Positions 17,032-26,146 of a stretch of 64,000 nt of DNA are shown piece after piece. Every line of letters begins with the position of its first letter. Positions within the stretch are counted from its first letter, which is position 1. Position numbers and translations under genes: made by a program. Source of the stretch: Syntrophaceae bacterium (GTDB lineage: Bacteria; Desulfobacterota; Syntrophia; Syntrophales; UBA2192); the NCBI GenBank assembly GCA_013177795.1, contig JABLXY010000002.1, positions 124,001 through 188,000 on the forward strand, in the 5' to 3' direction. A model generated the notes under the pieces. That model had not been told where the DNA came from and did not search any database. It saw nothing but the letters and a program-made list of their open reading frames with translations.

Positions 17032-18477
17032 CTACTCCCCCTCGTCGAAGGCCTCGGCCTTTTTCTCGCCCTTCACGGGCCCCTTGCCCGTGAGGCTCGC
17101 CGGGGCGGGGACGGGCACGTCGACGGGCTTGATGTACTTTGCCGTCACGTCCCGCGTGCGGAGGACGGCGAGCTTGTCGAAGAGGAAGAAGAACTTGTCC
17201 TCCAGCTCCTTCCCGATCCCCCGCAGGACATCGGGCGGGAGGTTCCACATGTCCTTTTTAAACGGGCCGAACCCCTTCTTGCGCGTCTTGTAGATGAACT
17301 GCTCGTCCGTGTCCTTGGCGCCCTTCTCGGCGGCCAGCTCCTTCCGGATGTACTCGTAGATCCTCTCCCGGAGCTGGGCCGGGAAATATGCGCTGTCGTA
17401 GATCATGTTCTGGAAGGCCGTGGCCAGGTGCACCTCGGCCGTGCCGCGCTTCGGGAAGTGGTCGAAGGCTTCGTCGGGCAGGGTCGACGCCCCGTGCTGG
17501 ACGGCGCCCGCCATGCCGAACTCCTTCCGTGCGGCTTCGGAGAGGGTCTGCAGGGTGTCGAAGTCGAGCTTCACCTTGGCGATGCTGCCGTCGGGCAGCA
17601 CGACGCCGCCGTGGGAGGTCCCCGTCTGGACGCTGATCTTGCTGATCCCCTTGAGCCCCTGGCCGTGCTTCTCGAGCTCCCTGCGGTATCCGCCCATGAA
17701 GGCGCGCAGCTCCCCGACGGTGCTGTTCTTGCTGCCCACCTCGCCGATCTCCCCCCCGACGGAGACCTCAACGCCCCGGGGCTGAATCCGGCGGATGAAG
17801 GCCGTGATGTCGGCGGCGATCGTGTAGTTGCTGCGCTGCTGCTCCTCCTCGGTGGGCTTGCTGAGGTCCACGACGGTGGAGGAGTCGATGTCGATGTTGT
17901 AGAAGCCCGCCTCGATCGCCTCGCGGACGAGGTCCTTCACGGCGTCGATTTCCTTCTGGGGATCGGCCGCGAATTTCTTCGCGCCGATCTGGAAGTGGTC
18001 GCCCTGCAAAAACAGGGGCCCCCGCCAGCCCGTCTTGATGGCCGCCGCCGTGACGGCGCAGCCGTACTCGTCGGGGCGCTGCTCCGTGTAGCCGATCTCG
18101 GAGCGGGCGATCTCGAAGATGATGGGGCCCACCGACCCCTTGATCCCGGCGCGGAAGACGGCCTGCGCCGTCTCGTAGGTGAGCCCCCGGATGTTGATGG
18201 CCGGCACGGTGAACCCCGTCACCTCGCCCCGTCCCATGGCCTCGTAGAGCGACTGGATGGAGGAGGGCAGCACGCCGAGGGTGACGCCGGCCCGGCGGAT
18301 GAGCCAGCGGGCGGCCTGCCTGACGCCCGCGTCGCCCGACAGCACGGCGGAGTAGACGAGGTGATCGACGAGCGAGCCGCGCAGCTTGTTCTCGTCGAGG
18401 ACCCGGACGTTGTCCCCCTCGATCCTGAGAGTCCCCTCGACGGCCTTCTTCAGCTGATCGACGCTGCTAAAGATCAT
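17032..18477 (-). CDS. fba: Class II fructose-bisphosphate aldolase, long form
   Basis: Zinc-dependent aldolase of 481 aa, longer than the usual 280-360 aa type but of the same fold. Visible: FTVPAINIRG near residue 88, the metal-site segment LQGDHFQIG (about 168), FYNIDIDSSTVVDLS, GEIGEVGSK, and VQHGASTLPDEAF (about 340). It interconverts fructose-1,6-bisphosphate and triose phosphates. A C-terminal Lys/Pro-rich tail of about 30 residues is unlikely to be catalytic. It lies 22 nt after fbp on the same strand, making a gluconeogenic pair. Confidence 0.9.
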   Translation of the reverse strand: MIFSSVDQLKKAVEGTLRIEGDNVRVLDENKLRGSLVDHLVYSAVLSGDAGVRQAARWLIRRAGVTLGVLPSSIQSLYEAMGRGEVTGFTVPAINIRGLTYETAQAVFRAGIKGSVGPIIFEIARSEIGYTEQRPDEYGCAVTAAAIKTGWRGPLFLQGDHFQIGAKKFAADPQKEIDAVKDLVREAIEAGFYNIDIDSSTVVDLSKPTEEEQQRSNYTIAADITAFIRRIQPRGVEVSVGGEIGEVGSKNSTVGELRAFMGGYRRELEKHGQGLKGISKISVQTGTSHGGVVLPDGSIAKVKLDFDTLQTLSEAARKEFGMAGAVQHGASTLPDEAFDHFPKRGTAEVHLATAFQNMIYDSAYFPAQLRERIYEYIRKELAAEKGAKDTDEQFIYKTRKKGFGPFKKDMWNLPPDVLRGIGKELEDKFFFLFDKLAVLRTRDVTAKYIKPVDVPVPAPASLTGKGPVKGEKKAEAFDEGE

Positions 18478-18499
18478 GCTTCCCCCTGTGTCTGGTCGT

Positions 18500-19450
18500 T
18501 CAGGCCATGAACTCCCGCGCCTTCTCCACCTCGTAGCGGCTCCCGATGTAGATCGGGGAGCGGTGGTTGAGGCTCTCGGGCTTGATGGCCAGGATGTCCT
18601 GCTTGCCGTCGGTGGCCATGCCCCCGGCCTGCTCGGTCAGGAAGGCCATGGGCTGGAGCTCGAAGATCAGGCGGAGCTTCCCCTTGGGGTCCTTCTTCGT
18701 CCCGGGGTACGTGAAAACGCCGCCCCGCTTGATGAGCACCTGGTTGATGTCGGGGACGAACCCGCCGCTGTAGCGCAGCTTGTATCCCTCGCTCTCGAGA
18801 GCCTCGACGTACTTCAGGTGCTCCGGCAGCCAGTCCTTGCGCAGGCCGCCCAGGCTGTAGATCGAGCCCTTCTCGTCGAAGGTGATGTTCTCCTCGGACA
18901 GGACGTATTCGCCTTCCCGGTTCAGCACGAACTCGTGGGTGCCCTTGCCGGCCGAGTAGACCATCGTGATGAGGGGCCCGTAGGTGATGTACATGGCCCC
19001 GACCATCGTTATGCGGCCCTCGGCGGCCAGCGGCGAGTCCCGGTGGATGCCGATGATCGTGCCGATCGCGAGGTTCGTGTCCACGAGAGACGATCCGTCG
19101 AGGGGGTCCGCCGTGACGTAGTACTTGCTGGAGGGGGCCTCGAAGGACACGATGCGGTCCAGCTCCTCGGAGCAGTAGGCCTTCACGAACCCCGAGTACT
19201 GGAGCTGGTTCTGGAGGATGATGTCCGCGCTCTTGTCGAGGGCCAGCTGCTCGTCGCCGTGGATGTTGCGCAGGCCCGCGAACTTGCGGTTCGACTCGTG
19301 GATCTTGGCCGAGATGTACTTGCCCGTGATGGCGATCTGCCAGATGAGCCGCCGCAGGTCCAGCTCGACGCCCGCCATCCACATGTGGCGGCGCAGATCG
19401 ACGATGAACTTCGTGTAGTCCGATATGTTTCTCGTGTTGTTCTCCATCAT
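18500..19450 (-). CDS. fbp: Fructose-1,6-bisphosphatase class I
   Basis: A 316-residue enzyme that hydrolyses fructose-1,6-bisphosphate in gluconeogenesis. The metal and phosphate site DPLDGSSLVDTN is at about 117-128, with GDEQLALD upstream and the C-terminal PTG..EQAGGMATDGKQDIL region. Two consecutive ATGs (19450, 19447) are equivalent starts. It is followed by the aldolase, so hexose synthesis from C3 units is coordinated, as expected of an organism growing on small acids. Confidence 0.94.
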   Translation of the reverse strand: MMENNTRNISDYTKFIVDLRRHMWMAGVELDLRRLIWQIAITGKYISAKIHESNRKFAGLRNIHGDEQLALDKSADIILQNQLQYSGFVKAYCSEELDRIVSFEAPSSKYYVTADPLDGSSLVDTNLAIGTIIGIHRDSPLAAEGRITMVGAMYITYGPLITMVYSAGKGTHEFVLNREGEYVLSEENITFDEKGSIYSLGGLRKDWLPEHLKYVEALESEGYKLRYSGGFVPDINQVLIKRGGVFTYPGTKKDPKGKLRLIFELQPMAFLTEQAGGMATDGKQDILAIKPESLNHRSPIYIGSRYEVEKAREFMA

Positions 19451-19581
19451 CCCGTCCCCTCGTTCAAACTCTCAGGATGTTTAACAATTCGCCGCCTTTT
19501 TGACAAGGAATTTCTGCCGCGGGGGCCCCCGTTCCGGCCCCGGCGGATTTGTGATATGAACGGGGCAGGAGGCAGGACATC

Positions 19582-19932
19582 ATGGCCCTTTCGGAGTTCA
19601 CCCTCAGGCTGGTCGAGAAGAAGCTCCGCGAGTACTGCGCGGGGCGCATCCACGAGGCGCTGGGTCACCGCCTGCGTCTGGGCTGGGTCATCGAGGGGGA
19701 CTGCGTGACGCTCTTCGAGGAGCGCCGCAGCCTCCTGGACTCCGGGAAGTGGGTCCGCCTGGACATGGCTCGGTTCCGGTTCGACCCGCGGACCGGCAAG
19801 TGGACGCTCTACTACAGCGACGCCGAGTCGGCGTGGCACGCCTACTACCTCAGGCCCAGGGCGAATTTCGAGATGCTCCTGCGGGAAGTCGACGAAGACC
19901 CGGTGCGCGTCTTCTGGTGGGGCCGGGGCTAG
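19582..19932 (+). CDS. DUF3024-family protein
   Basis: A 116-residue protein matching the small uncharacterised DUF3024 pattern: an N-terminal helix (LRLVEKKLREYC), then strands with VTLFEERRSLLDSG and MARFRFDPRTGKWTLYYSD, and the C-terminal WHAYYL. CAGGAGGCAGGAC precedes ATG 19582. It is divergent from fbp and stands alone. Function unknown. Confidence 0.75.
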   Translation: MALSEFTLRLVEKKLREYCAGRIHEALGHRLRLGWVIEGDCVTLFEERRSLLDSGKWVRLDMARFRFDPRTGKWTLYYSDAESAWHAYYLRPRANFEMLLREVDEDPVRVFWWGRG

Positions 19933-19967
19933 CCGCACGGCCCTGCCGCGCATCTCCCCGGTGCGGG

Positions 19968-20756
19968 TCACCTCGCCAGGAACCCCCCGTCGACGACCAG
20001 GACGTGCCCCGTCATGTACGCCGAGGCATCCGATGCCAGAAACACGGCGACCCCCTTCATGTCGTCCACGTCCCCGAAGCGGCGCATGGGGACGAGTTCC
20101 ATGGCCCTCGCGTAGGACTCCTTGAAGTCGGGCGTCTCGATGTAGGCCATCATGTCGGTGCGGAAAAAGCCCGGCGCGATGGCGTTCACCCGGATCTTGT
20201 GCGGGGCGAGCTTCACGGCGAGGTTCATCGTGAGGGCGTTGACGGCTGCCTTCGTGGAGTTGTAGGGGACGGCGGGGTGCAGGGACTCGTCGGAGCCCCG
20301 GAAGCCCATGATCGAGGAGATGTTGATGATGTTGCCTCCCCCCTGGGCCTTCATGACCCCCGCCACCTTCTGCGTCAGGATCCAGACGCCGCGGACGTTG
20401 ACGCTGAACACCTGGTCCCAGCGCTCCAGGGGGAATTGCAGCGTCGGGGCGCCCCACGTGGCCCCCGCGTTGTTCACCAGGATGTCGATGCGGCCGAAGC
20501 GGTCGAGGGCGGCCTTGACGAGGGCGTCGAGGTCCTCTTCGCGGGCCACGTCGCAGGCCACGGGCAGGACCTCCGCGCCGCACGACTGACGGATGTCGGC
20601 CGCCGCGGCCTCCAGGTTTTTCATCTTGCGCGAGGCGATGACGAGGTTCGCCCCCGCCTCGGCCAGCCCCGTGGCGATGAACCTGCCGATTCCCCGGCCC
20701 CCGCCCGTGACCAGGGCCGTCTTGCCGTCGAGCCTGAACAGATCCGCTGTCTTCAT
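19968..20756 (-). CDS. Short-chain dehydrogenase/reductase
   Basis: A classical SDR of 262 aa: cofactor motif TGGGRGIGRF (about 17), NNAGA (about 95), catalytic Ser in ISSIMGF and YxxxK as YNSTKAA (about 165), and C-terminal TGHVLVVDGGFLA. Close in form to FabG or gluconate 5-dehydrogenase-like enzymes; the substrate cannot be assigned. ATG 20756 has AAGGAGAG upstream; in-frame starts up to 20957 read intergenic sequence. Confidence 0.88.
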   Translation of the reverse strand: MKTADLFRLDGKTALVTGGGRGIGRFIATGLAEAGANLVIASRKMKNLEAAAADIRQSCGAEVLPVACDVAREEDLDALVKAALDRFGRIDILVNNAGATWGAPTLQFPLERWDQVFSVNVRGVWILTQKVAGVMKAQGGGNIINISSIMGFRGSDESLHPAVPYNSTKAAVNALTMNLAVKLAPHKIRVNAIAPGFFRTDMMAYIETPDFKESYARAMELVPMRRFGDVDDMKGVAVFLASDASAYMTGHVLVVDGGFLAR

Positions 20757-20893
20757 GTCTCTCCTTTCGTCCCGCGGAACAGGAATTCCGGGGTGATGGA
20801 GCATTGGACGGATGGATACGGACAATGCCCGTGATCCCGACCATCCGTTCATGCCACAAATGGACGTCTGTGGCAAGGGCGGGCGGCAGAGAA

Positions 20894-20920
20894 AAGGCGC
20901 AGCATGGCTTGCTGCGCCTT
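20894..20920 (-). terminator. Rho-independent terminator after the ACT-domain gene
   Basis: A perfect 11-bp stem AAGGCGCAGCA / TGCTGCGCCTT with a 5-nt loop. Read on the minus strand it is followed by TTTTCTCT, 34 nt past the ACT-gene stop. It isolates that gene from the SDR downstream. Confidence 0.85.
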
Positions 20921-20953
20921 CATCGCCTGGGGGAGCCGGGGCGTCCCCCGCGC

Positions 20954-21352
20954 TCATTTCTTTTTCAGAGCCTTGAGGACCTTCTTGTCGTCGGCCGTCT
21001 TGAACACGACGGTCATCTTGCTCCCCGAGGGGCTGCCGTAGACGTACTGGATGTCCACGAGGGCATCGGAGGCCCTCTTGGCCACCTTCTGCAGCTGCCC
21101 GGGCCTGTTGGGCAGCTCCACGGCGATGATCTCCTCCACCTTGACCTCGGCGCCCATCTGGGTGAGGATCTTCTTTGCCTTGGCGTTGTTGTCCGTCACG
21201 ATCATGAAGACGCCCTCCGGGCCGCGGCCGTAGGCGCAGAGGGCCTCGATGTTGATCTTCCCGTTTGCCAGGAACGTGGTGACCTCCGAAAGCAGGCCCA
21301 CCCGGTTGGGCACGACGAACGTCAGCTGCTTGAGCTTCATGACCTTGAACAT
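20954..21352 (-). CDS. Tandem ACT-domain protein
   Basis: A 132-residue protein made of two ACT domains: LTFVVPNRVGLLSEVTTFLA and IIAVELPNRPGQLQKVAKRA both show the ligand-site pattern N(R)xGxL. Stand-alone double ACT proteins bind amino acids and act as regulators, often near acetate or aryl-acid metabolism genes in anaerobes. ATG 21352 is used since GGAGGG lies about 8 nt upstream. It sits just after the DUF3141 gene on the same strand. Confidence 0.85.
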   Translation of the reverse strand: MFKVMKLKQLTFVVPNRVGLLSEVTTFLANGKINIEALCAYGRGPEGVFMIVTDNNAKAKKILTQMGAEVKVEEIIAVELPNRPGQLQKVAKRASDALVDIQYVYGSPSGSKMTVVFKTADDKKVLKALKKK

Positions 21353-21375
21353 CCCTGAGCCCTCCTTTTTTTTCA

Positions 21376-23619
21376 CTACATACGTTCCCCGCTCCGGAAT
21401 TTCAAGAGTTTATTCTCCGCCGGCTCCTCGTGACCGATCCCGAGGCCGCGGGCGATCCTCGCGAGCATGGCCTTCTCCGGCTCCCGGTACGAGCCGTCGG
21501 CCAGGGCGATGCGCCGGGCCAGGGCCAGGGCCTCGTCGCGGTCGTGCTCGCCGGGGATGAGCCCGGAGAGGGCCCCGAGCGCCCGGTCCTCGTCGGCCGC
21601 CAGGATGCAGTACTGCTCCTTCACCATGCGGCGGAAGTCGGACGGCCGGATCTTCCGGAGGACCTTGTGGGTCTTGGCGATCTCCTCGGCGACGGCGTAG
21701 TGCCGGCGGCCGATGACGCCGCCCGCCCGCGCCATGGCAATCATGGCCCGGACGAGGCCCTCGGCGAGGCCTCCCTTTGCTGCGCCGTCGATCCATCTCT
21801 GCCGCAGCCAGGACTCATAGCCCTCCCAGGACATCTCGGCCTCTTTCTCGCGGGTGAGGGCCTCGAGCGTGCCCGCGGCGATCGAGGAGTACTGAAGGGC
21901 CTCGTGGCCGTAGACCGCGCGGAACAAGGCCTCCTGGCCGCGGTCGCGGCAGTCGCGGTAGAAGTCGAGCCAGTCCTCGATGAAGGATGAAAGCGTCTTC
22001 TCCATGGCCGAGAAGGCGTTGCCCTCCCGCGCCGGCCGGCGGAAGGCGCGGACCTGCGCCGCCGCCGCGCCGAGGTGGCGCAGCGCCGGGTTCATGTCCG
22101 AGATCGCGTAGCGCTGCACCCGCAGGGGGTGGAGCCAGCGCATCATCTCCGCCGAGAGCTCCGTCGTGCAGGCCTTCACCCAGGGGCTCAGGAAGGTCCT
22201 GTACATCCGGTCGTTGAATTCCGAGACCTGCGCCACGATGCTGAAGTCCTCCTCCGTCTCCGGGGGATCGCCGAGGGCGGTGATGTCCTCCAGGGTCCGC
22301 TCCTCGAAGCGCGTCGTGAAGTCGCCCTTCGCGACGTCCCCCTCGATGACCATCTCGTAGAGCCCCGGCGGGAGGAAGTCGATCATCTCGGAGCTGCGGA
22401 TGATCTCCTTGTGCTCCTTCTTCGCCACGCTGGCCGCGACGAAGATGCCCAGGTGGCCGATGTCCTCGTGGATGATGTAGACGATCACCTGGCCGAGCCC
22501 CCGGATCTCGTCGATAGAGCGGTACACCCGCGGGATCCACGAGAGGGCCTGCTGCGGCGGGGTGATGTTGTCGCCCTTCGAGGCGAAGACCAGGATGGGG
22601 CTCTGGATGTTCTTGAGGCTCAGGGGCTCGCCCTCGTGGAGCTCGAGCTTGCCCTGCTCGAGCTTGTTGCCCACGAAGAGGTTGCTCACGATGAAGTGGA
22701 TCTCCTCGGCGTTCATCATGTAGAAGCCGCCCCACCACTTCTCGAAATTCAGGAAGCGCTGCTCCTCCGTGTCGATCTCGGAGTAGACCTTATAGTTCTT
22801 CGTCCAGTACGTGTTGGCCGGGTTGAGCGACTCGAAGTTCCAGACGAGGTTCGCCCCGTCGAACTTGCCGTTGCCCAGGTCGCACAGCAGCGAGGTGAGC
22901 CACACGCCGCCCAGCATGCCCCCCTTGTAGCGCATGGGGTTGACGCCCGAAACACCCGCCCAGTAGGACATGGGGGCCCCGTTGAGGATGAGCGGCCCCG
23001 CGATGTCGGGCCGGTCGGCGCACAGCAGGGCCGAGGCCCAGCCCGCCTGGCAGTTGCCCATGATGGCGGGGTTGCCCGCCTCGGGGTGCCTGCGGCAGAC
23101 CTCCTCGATGAAGCGCTCCTCGGCCTCGACCACGTGCTTGAGCGTCTGGCCGGGCATCGGCTCCGTGTAGAACAGGATGAAGTAGACCGGGTGGCCGTGG
23201 TCGAGGGCCATGCCGATCTCGGAGTCGCGCTTCGAGCCCCCGATGCCGGGGCCGTGGCCCGCCCGGGGGTCGATGATCACGATGGGCCGCTTGGGCGTCT
23301 CGGGCGCCTTGCGGCGGTCGCCCTTCCGGCGCTCGGCCCCTTCCGGGCAGCCCCTGTTCTCGCTGCGGCGGTCCACGATGCGGACGAGGGCGAAGTTCAC
23401 GGGCTTCTCGAACGTGCGGCCGTCGAGGATCATCTCGTAGTGGAAGGTGAGCACCGGCGGCTGGCCGTTGCGCAGGTGCTCGATGTAGTTGTTGCCGCGC
23501 TTGCGCAGGACGTCCCAGAAGAGGATCTGGCGCTGCGCCGTGTCAAGGGTGTATTCCCAGGCGTCGAAGAGCCACTTCGGCGCCGCAACGGTCGGGTTGA
23601 ACGGGTTCCAGGTCAGCAT
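21376..23619 (-). CDS. DUF3141 protein with PHA-synthase-like nucleophile box
   Basis: A 747-residue alpha/beta-hydrolase-type protein of the DUF3141 family. The lipase-box-like GNCQAGWAS (about 188-196) has Cys190 where PhaC enzymes carry their catalytic cysteine, and VIIDPRAGHGPGIGG (about 114) matches the preceding strand and turn. The C-terminus (about 670-745: RRIALADGSYREPEKAMLARI) resembles a TerB-like helical domain. An Arg/Lys-rich insert at about 86-110 is unusual. ATG 23619 follows AAGGAG. The opposite-strand neighbour encodes a MaoC/PhaJ-type hydratase, so a role in hydroxyacyl-CoA or polyester chemistry is plausible but unproven. Confidence 0.82.
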   Translation of the reverse strand: MLTWNPFNPTVAAPKWLFDAWEYTLDTAQRQILFWDVLRKRGNNYIEHLRNGQPPVLTFHYEMILDGRTFEKPVNFALVRIVDRRSENRGCPEGAERRKGDRRKAPETPKRPIVIIDPRAGHGPGIGGSKRDSEIGMALDHGHPVYFILFYTEPMPGQTLKHVVEAEERFIEEVCRRHPEAGNPAIMGNCQAGWASALLCADRPDIAGPLILNGAPMSYWAGVSGVNPMRYKGGMLGGVWLTSLLCDLGNGKFDGANLVWNFESLNPANTYWTKNYKVYSEIDTEEQRFLNFEKWWGGFYMMNAEEIHFIVSNLFVGNKLEQGKLELHEGEPLSLKNIQSPILVFASKGDNITPPQQALSWIPRVYRSIDEIRGLGQVIVYIIHEDIGHLGIFVAASVAKKEHKEIIRSSEMIDFLPPGLYEMVIEGDVAKGDFTTRFEERTLEDITALGDPPETEEDFSIVAQVSEFNDRMYRTFLSPWVKACTTELSAEMMRWLHPLRVQRYAISDMNPALRHLGAAAAQVRAFRRPAREGNAFSAMEKTLSSFIEDWLDFYRDCRDRGQEALFRAVYGHEALQYSSIAAGTLEALTREKEAEMSWEGYESWLRQRWIDGAAKGGLAEGLVRAMIAMARAGGVIGRRHYAVAEEIAKTHKVLRKIRPSDFRRMVKEQYCILAADEDRALGALSGLIPGEHDRDEALALARRIALADGSYREPEKAMLARIARGLGIGHEEPAENKLLKFRSGERM

Positions 23620-23852
23620 GGCGATAACTCCTTGTTTTTTGGCGATAAATCCTACGGGTATTCTGCAAGTTCCGGACCAGGCGCGCGGTAGCGCCCTCAT
23701 CCAGATAACTTTTGCATTCCGGGGGGAAAAGTGGCAGAGAGTTTGGGGAGAGAATGCGGCCTGTCGGGGCTGCGGGCATAGGTGCAACGGATGCACCGGG
23801 TGTCCCATGGCGGCCCCGCGCCGAGAGGTCCAAAGGACCGGGGAGGTGGCAG

Positions 23853-24317
23853 ATGGCAAAGGAGTACCTGTATCTCGACGACTACCGGATCGGCGACAGG
23901 ATGGTCTCGCCCGCCAGGACGATCACCGAGGCGGACATCGTGAATTTCGCGGCCCTCACCGGCGACTGGCACCCCCTTCACACGGACATCGAATACGCGG
24001 CAAAGACGCCCTTCAAGGGCCGCATCGCCCACGGCATGCTCGTCCTGAGCATCGGCCTCGCGCTCCCCTTCCGGCTGGGCGAATACTCGAGCTACCTGCC
24101 CAAGTCATTCATCGCCTTCTACGGGATGGAGGGGGTGCGCTTCACGGCGCCCACGCGGATCGGCGACACCATCCGCTGCGAGGTGGAGGTCATCGAGATC
24201 ACCGACAAGGGCAGGGACGCGGGAGTCCTGACCGTGCGCAACCGGATCGTCAATCAGAGAGACGAGACGGTCGCCACCTTCGTGATGAAGCTCTACTGCG
24301 GCAAAAGGCCCGCCTGA
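23853..24317 (+). CDS. MaoC-like (R)-enoyl-CoA hydratase
   Basis: A 154-residue hot-dog-fold protein with the MaoC catalytic pattern: the Asp and His of FAALTGDWHPLHTD (about 32-45), then the FKGRIAHGMLVLS segment. Members hydrate crotonyl- or longer enoyl-CoA to (R)-3-hydroxyacyl-CoA. GGGGAGG lies about 7 nt before ATG 23853. It is divergent from the DUF3141 gene across 230 nt and upstream of the carboxyltransferase. Confidence 0.87.
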   Translation: MAKEYLYLDDYRIGDRMVSPARTITEADIVNFAALTGDWHPLHTDIEYAAKTPFKGRIAHGMLVLSIGLALPFRLGEYSSYLPKSFIAFYGMEGVRFTAPTRIGDTIRCEVEVIEITDKGRDAGVLTVRNRIVNQRDETVATFVMKLYCGKRPA

Positions 24318-24392
24318 CGGGTTTTCATTCACTGCGGGCGGGCCCCCGTCATGGGGACTGCCCGCGGCAGGGGCAAAAAAGGAGGTCGGGGT

Positions 24393-26036
24393 ATGACGGA
24401 GACGTCCGGGAAGCAGTCGAGCCGCCAGCAGAAAAGGGAGCAGGAACACCGGGAGAACCGCGAGCACTGGCTGGCGGAGGAGCAGAAGATCTACGAGCTG
24501 TGGGAGCGGGCCTACAACCCGGGCGGGCAGGCCCAGAACGACCGGCTGGCCCAGCAGGGCAAGAAGCCGCCGCGCCAGCTCATCCGGCAGCTCATCGACC
24601 CGGGGACGGAGTTTTTCGAGCTGAGCCGCGGGGCGGGCTTCGGGATCGGCTACGAGGGCGTGATGGACGTCCCCTGCGCGGGGCTCGTCACGGGCATCGG
24701 CAAGATCCACGGCAACTGGGTCATGATCCTCGCCAACGACAGCCGCGTGAGCGCCGGGGCCTACTACCCCATCAGCTGCAAGAAGCACCTGCGGGCCCAG
24801 GAGATCGCCGAGCGCTGCGGCCTGAACTTCGTCTACATCGCCGACTCGGCGGGCGCCTACCTGCCGCTGCAGGACCGGATCTTCCCGGGCCGCAACCAGT
24901 TCGGCCACTTCTTCTACAACATGTGCCGCATGTCGGCCAAGGGGCTCAAGCAGTACACGCTGAGCACGGGCGGCAACACGGCGGGCGGGGCCTACATCGT
25001 CTACCTCGCCTGCGAGTCCATCATGATCGACAAGATGTCCTACTCCTTCCTGGGCGGTCCCCCCATGGTGAAATCCGCCATCGGCGAGACGGTGAGCATG
25101 GAGGACCTCGGGGGCGCGCGGGTCCACACCCACATCTCCGGCGGGGCCGACCACTTCGTGCGCTCCCAGGACGAGGGCATCGAGAAGCTCCGGGAGCTCC
25201 TGGCCTTCGACCCGAAGCAGACCCTGCACTGCGAGCGCCGCAAGACCGTCGAGCCGCGGGTGCCCGCCGATCACCTCTACTCGGTCCTGCCGAAGGAGGT
25301 GTCCCGGGGCATCAACGTCCGCGAGGTCATCGCCTGCATCGCCGACGACAGCTACTTCAGCGAGTACAAGCGGCATTACAGCATCGGCCGGGGTGACAAT
25401 GTCGTCTGCGGGAAGATCCACCTCAAGGGGATCCCCGTGGGGGTCATCGCCAGCAACAACAACGGCGTCATCTTCGTCGACTCGGCCCGCAAGGCCATCG
25501 AGTGGGTCATCCGCTGCTCCACGATGAAGATCCCCCTGCTCTACATCCAGAACTCGCCGGGCTACATGGTGGGGACGGCCGAGGAGTACGCCGGCATCGG
25601 CAAGTACGGCTCCGGCATGGTCCGGGCCGTGGCCTGCACGGAGGTGCCGCGGATCCAGTGGGTCATCGGGCCCGACCACGGCGCGGCCAACTTCGGCATG
25701 AGCGGCCGCACCTTCGACCCGCTCTTCATCTTCGCCACCATGCGCGCGCGGACCTCCGTCATGTCCGGCGAGACGGCGGGCTTCATCCTCACGAGCCTCG
25801 AGCGCGCTAACCGCAAGAAGCGCGGCCAGGAGATGGACGAGGAGGCGGCCAGGAAGTTCCAGCAGGGGATGATCGACAAGTACAACCGCGAGGCGCACCC
25901 CTTCTACATGGAGGCGCGGCTCTTCAACGACGGGACGCTGCCGCTCAAGGACTGCCGCGACGCCCTGGCCCTGGGGTTCGAGGTGGCGATGCTGCAGCCC
26001 ATCAAGGAGTCCAACTTCGGGAACTTCAAGTTCTGA
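24393..26036 (+). CDS. Acyl-CoA carboxylase carboxyltransferase / glutaconyl-CoA decarboxylase alpha-like subunit
   Basis: A 547-residue fused two-domain carboxyltransferase: N-domain oxyanion Gly-rich segments near YIADSAGAYLPLQ and LSTGGNTAGGAY, C-domain IQNSPGYMVGTAEEYAGIGKYG and VIGPDHGAANFGM. Such proteins move CO2 between biotin and acyl-CoA, as in propionyl-, methylcrotonyl- or geranyl-CoA carboxylase, or in the Na+-pumping glutaconyl-CoA decarboxylase of anaerobes. No biotin carrier or biotin carboxylase lies nearby, which leaves the decarboxylase reading open. GGAGG precedes ATG 24393. A terminator begins at the stop codon. Confidence 0.88.
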   Translation: MTETSGKQSSRQQKREQEHRENREHWLAEEQKIYELWERAYNPGGQAQNDRLAQQGKKPPRQLIRQLIDPGTEFFELSRGAGFGIGYEGVMDVPCAGLVTGIGKIHGNWVMILANDSRVSAGAYYPISCKKHLRAQEIAERCGLNFVYIADSAGAYLPLQDRIFPGRNQFGHFFYNMCRMSAKGLKQYTLSTGGNTAGGAYIVYLACESIMIDKMSYSFLGGPPMVKSAIGETVSMEDLGGARVHTHISGGADHFVRSQDEGIEKLRELLAFDPKQTLHCERRKTVEPRVPADHLYSVLPKEVSRGINVREVIACIADDSYFSEYKRHYSIGRGDNVVCGKIHLKGIPVGVIASNNNGVIFVDSARKAIEWVIRCSTMKIPLLYIQNSPGYMVGTAEEYAGIGKYGSGMVRAVACTEVPRIQWVIGPDHGAANFGMSGRTFDPLFIFATMRARTSVMSGETAGFILTSLERANRKKRGQEMDEEAARKFQQGMIDKYNREAHPFYMEARLFNDGTLPLKDCRDALALGFEVAMLQPIKESNFGNFKF

Positions 26037-26060
26037 AAAATGGGGACAGTCCCCATTTTT
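26036..26060 (+). terminator. Rho-independent terminator after carboxyltransferase
   Basis: AAAAATGGGGA, loop CAG, TCCCCATTTTT: a perfect 11-bp stem that starts with the last base of the TGA stop and ends in a T-run. It works in both directions. Confidence 0.9.
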
Positions 26061-26078
26061 CTTGCTTCCCGATAATGC

Positions 26079-26122
26079 TTGACTAATATCTAATATGAAT
26101 TTATAAATACACAGATGTATTT
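26079..26122 (+). promoter_or_regulatory. Promoter and inverted repeat of the merR-hicB/hicA unit
   Basis: TTGACT (26079-26084) and TATAAA (26102-26107) are 17 bp apart in a notably AT-rich stretch. Overlapping the -10 and just downstream is an inverted repeat AAATACA-CAGA-TGTATTT (26105-26122). This is a fitting operator for the product's own MerR-type DNA-binding domain. Confidence 0.65.
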
Positions 26123-26146
26123 TTAAGGCAAAAGAGGGAAAGCATC

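Noticed and set aside
19499-19530. TTGACA at about 19500 as a promoter for the DUF3024 gene
   Set aside because: No AT-rich -10 at a workable distance on the plus strand. On the minus strand TTGTCA with TAAACA could serve fbp, but the match is too weak to list.
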